A DNA stretch of 7,363 nt, from assembly GCA_021732895.1 (NCBI GenBank), contig JAKFWE010000142.1:1-7363 (forward strand). Reading direction: 5' to 3'. The DNA is from Allobosea sp. (GTDB lineage Bacteria; Pseudomonadota; Alphaproteobacteria; Rhizobiales; Beijerinckiaceae). The notes beneath the pieces are model-generated. The model had not been told where the DNA came from, searched no databases, and worked only from the letters and a program-made list of their open reading frames with translations. Numbering within the stretch: position 1 is the stretch's first letter; each line of letters starts with the position of its first letter. Shown piece after piece: positions 5,450 through 7,363 of this stretch. The position numbers were made by a program, and so were the translations under genes.

Positions 5450-6290
5450 CGCCGAACCTCCGGCGCGCCCGCGCCTGGATCAGGTTAACGGCCAGGATGA
5501 GGGCGAACGCGATCAGCAGCATCAGCGTCGCGACCACGGCTGCGCCCGCATAGTCGAACTGTTCGAGCCTGATCACGATCAGCAGCGGCGCGATCTCCGA
5601 CACCATCGGCACGTTGCCGGCGATGAAGATCACCGAGCCGTATTCGCCGACGGCGCGGGCGAAGGCGAGCACGAAGCCGGTCAGCAGCGCCGGATAGACC
5701 GGCGGCAGGACGACCCGGAAAATGGTGCGCCAGCGCCCGGCGCCGAGCAGGGCGGCGGCCTCCTCGATTTCGGCCTGCATCTGCTCCAGCACGGGCTGGA
5801 CGGTGCGCACGACGAAGGGCAGGCCGATGAAGATCAGCGCCACCATCACTCCCAGCGGAGTATACGCGATCTTGATGTCATATGGCGCGAGCAGCGAGCC
5901 GACCCAGCCGTTCGGCGCGTAGATCGCCGCGAGCGCGATGCCGGCGACCGCCGTCGGCAGGGCGAAAGGCAGATCGACGGCGGCGTCGATCAGCCGCCGG
6001 CCCGGACATTCGTAACGCACCAGCACCCAGGCCAGGATCAGCCCGAAGACGGCGTTCACGGCTGCGGCGAACAGCGCCCCGAGGAAGGACAGCCGCAGCG
6101 CCGCCAGCGTGCGCGGCGAGGTCGCGATCGCCCAGATGTCGGCTGGGCCGGCGCTGGCGGCCTTGAGGAACAGGGCCGCCAGCGGGATCAGGACTACGAG
6201 CGACAGCGCGGTGAGCGTGACGCCGAGCGCGATCCCGAAACCCGGCAGGATGCTGGGCTCGCGCCAGCGCGCGCTTGCGGCGACGGTCAT
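5442..6290 (-). CDS. cysT: Sulfate/thiosulfate ABC transporter permease CysT
   Basis: A 282-residue inner-membrane protein, full length for CysT (CysU), which pairs with CysW to form the sulfate channel and receives substrate from the periplasmic binding protein. Hydrophobic segments are visible at about 16-43, 62-92, 104-124, 144-162, 199-225 and 246-271, six helices as expected. The cytoplasmic EAA loop that docks on the ATPase is at 176-197 (EEAAALLGAGRWRTIFRVVLPP). DLPFALPTAVAGIAL (106-120) and RAVGEYGSVIFIAGN (212-226) are characteristic CysT stretches. The ATG at 6290 comes three bases after the sbp stop and lacks a strong ribosome site, so translation is probably coupled to sbp. Its end overlaps the cysW start by 8 bases. 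The gene looks intact, but its partners CysW and CysA are broken here. Confidence 0.95.
   Translation of the reverse strand: MTVAASARWREPSILPGFGIALGVTLTALSLVVLIPLAALFLKAASAGPADIWAIATSPRTLAALRLSFLGALFAAAVNAVFGLILAWVLVRYECPGRRLIDAAVDLPFALPTAVAGIALAAIYAPNGWVGSLLAPYDIKIAYTPLGVMVALIFIGLPFVVRTVQPVLEQMQAEIEEAAALLGAGRWRTIFRVVLPPVYPALLTGFVLAFARAVGEYGSVIFIAGNVPMVSEIAPLLIVIRLEQFDYAGAAVVATLMLLIAFALILAVNLIQARARRRFGDV
5457..5461 (-). promoter_or_regulatory. Ribosome binding site of the broken cysW
   Basis: GGAGG on the minus strand, seven bases before the ATG at 5449. It is the best Shine-Dalgarno in the window, so translation of the 62-residue stub probably still occurs wherever the operon is transcribed. 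Confidence 0.65.
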
Positions 6291-6293
6291 GGC

Positions 6294-7325
6294 TCAGCGC
6301 GCCGGCTTGTAGAGCTGGTCGAACGTGCCGCCATCGCCGAAATGGGTCGTCTGCGCCTTGGCCCACCCGCCGAAGACGGCGTCGATCGTCACGAGTTCGA
6401 GCCTGGAAAACTTCGCCAGGTCCTTGGGATCGGCGGCTTCCGCGTCGCGCGGGCGATAATGGTTCCTGGCGATGATCGCCTGGGCTTTGGGCGTGTAGAG
6501 GAATTCGAGATAGGCCTGCGCTGCGGCCCGCGTCCCCTTCGCATCGACATTGCCGTCGATGACGGCGACGGGCGGCTCGGCCAGGATCGACAGGCTCGGC
6601 ACGACGATCTCGAACTTGTCGGCCCCGAACTCGGCCAGCGCCAGAAACGCTTCGTTCTCCCAGGCCAGGAAGGCGTCTCCGATGCCGCGCTGGGTGAAGG
6701 TCGTGGTCGCGCCGCGCGCGGCGGTGTCGAGGACCGGCACATTGGCGAGCAGCCTGCCGATGTAGTCGCGAACCTTGGCTTCGTCCCTGGCGAAAGCTTT
6801 CTCGGCATAGGCCCAGGCGGCGAGATAGTTCCAGCGCGCCCCGCCCGAGGTCTTGGGGTTGGGCGTGATCACCTGTAGGCCGGGCTTGACCAGATCGCCC
6901 CAGTCCTTGACCCCCTTGGGATTGCCCTTCCGGACCAGGAAGACGATCGTCGAGGTGTAGGGCGAGGCGTTGTGGGGCAGCCGCGTCTGCCAGTTCTCCG
7001 GCAGCTTCTTCGAGCGCTGCGCCACGGCGTCGATGTCGCCGGCCAGCGCCAGCGTCACGACGTCGGCGTTAAGCCCGTCGATGACGGCACGGGCCTGCGA
7101 GCCCGAGCCGCCATGCGACTGGCGGATCCGCAGCGTCTGCCCGGATTTGGCTTTCCAGTCGGCGATGAAGGCCGTGTTGATCTCGCGATAGAGCTCGCGC
7201 GTCGGGTCGTAGGAGACGTTGAGCAGTTCCTGTGCGCGTGCGCCGGCGACCACGCCGAAGCACAAGGAGAAGGCCCCGAGCACGAGGCCGGCCTGGATAA
7301 GGCGATGGAAGCGGGATCGCGTCAT
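6294..7325 (-). CDS. sbp: Periplasmic sulfate-binding protein Sbp
   Basis: A 343-residue periplasmic protein that captures sulfate and delivers it to the CysTW permease. A Sec signal peptide occupies residues 1-31 (basic start, hydrophobic core, ARA|QELLNV cleavage). The mature part carries the family signatures: ELLNVSYDPTRELY (33-46), QSHGGSGSQA (69-78), DVVTLALAGDIDA (88-100), the NPKTSGGARWNYL motif (156-168) and RGIGDAFLAWENEA (213-226). These are closer to Sbp than to CysP (NVSYDPTREL rather than NSSYDVSREL), though specificity between sulfate and thiosulfate is not certain. Length is normal. The ATG at 7325 is chosen for GGAG (7333-7336) seven bases upstream and a compact signal peptide; an in-frame TTG at 7346 would add seven residues without a ribosome site. 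It is first in the sulfate operon; only 38 bases upstream are visible, and no promoter can be assigned. Confidence 0.96.
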   Translation of the reverse strand: MTRSRFHRLIQAGLVLGAFSLCFGVVAGARAQELLNVSYDPTRELYREINTAFIADWKAKSGQTLRIRQSHGGSGSQARAVIDGLNADVVTLALAGDIDAVAQRSKKLPENWQTRLPHNASPYTSTIVFLVRKGNPKGVKDWGDLVKPGLQVITPNPKTSGGARWNYLAAWAYAEKAFARDEAKVRDYIGRLLANVPVLDTAARGATTTFTQRGIGDAFLAWENEAFLALAEFGADKFEIVVPSLSILAEPPVAVIDGNVDAKGTRAAAQAYLEFLYTPKAQAIIARNHYRPRDAEAADPKDLAKFSRLELVTIDAVFGGWAKAQTTHFGDGGTFDQLYKPAR

Positions 7326-7363
7326 GTCAGGGCTCCGTTCGATCAAGCCTGACGCAAAGTCTT

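Overview
The window is GC-rich DNA (roughly two thirds G+C by eye), with strongly G/C-biased third positions and close gene packing. Together with the protein families seen, this suggests an alphaproteobacterium, probably in the Hyphomicrobiales (Bosea, Methylobacterium or Rhodopseudomonas-like). That placement is inferred from protein style and composition, because no marker gene here fixes it.

Layout: (1) 1-398, the 3' end of a plus-strand gene for a membrane-anchored protein, followed by a hairpin plus T-run terminator. (2) 512-880, a small secreted glycine-rich protein with four cysteines. (3) 905-2224, minus strand, rimO, the ribosomal protein S12 methylthiotransferase. (4) 2225-2448, a divergent intergenic region holding a stem-loop close upstream of the next start. 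(5) 2449-2871, a second secreted protein with a polyglycine run directly after its signal peptide. (6) 2891-7325, a single minus-strand block. Read in transcription order it is sbp (sulfate-binding protein), cysT (permease), a broken cysW, a broken cysA, an OsmC-family thiol protein and a two-domain rhodanese.

The main result is the state of the sulfate transporter. sbp and cysT look complete and well conserved. cysW carries an in-frame TAA at 5261-5263. Both cysW and cysA are then cut by one deletion whose junction lies near 4808-4816. It removes the last quarter or so of CysW and the N-terminal ~165 residues of CysA, including the Walker A, signature and Walker B motifs. The two remnants are in different reading frames. 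The locus therefore cannot encode an energised CysTWA transporter, although the downstream osmC and rhodanese genes remain intact and translationally coupled through an ATGA overlap.

Two secreted polyglycine proteins, unrelated outside the shared signal-peptide-plus-glycine design, flank rimO. They are the least understood genes in the window. No CRISPR array, tRNA, rRNA, insertion sequence or phage gene was seen.
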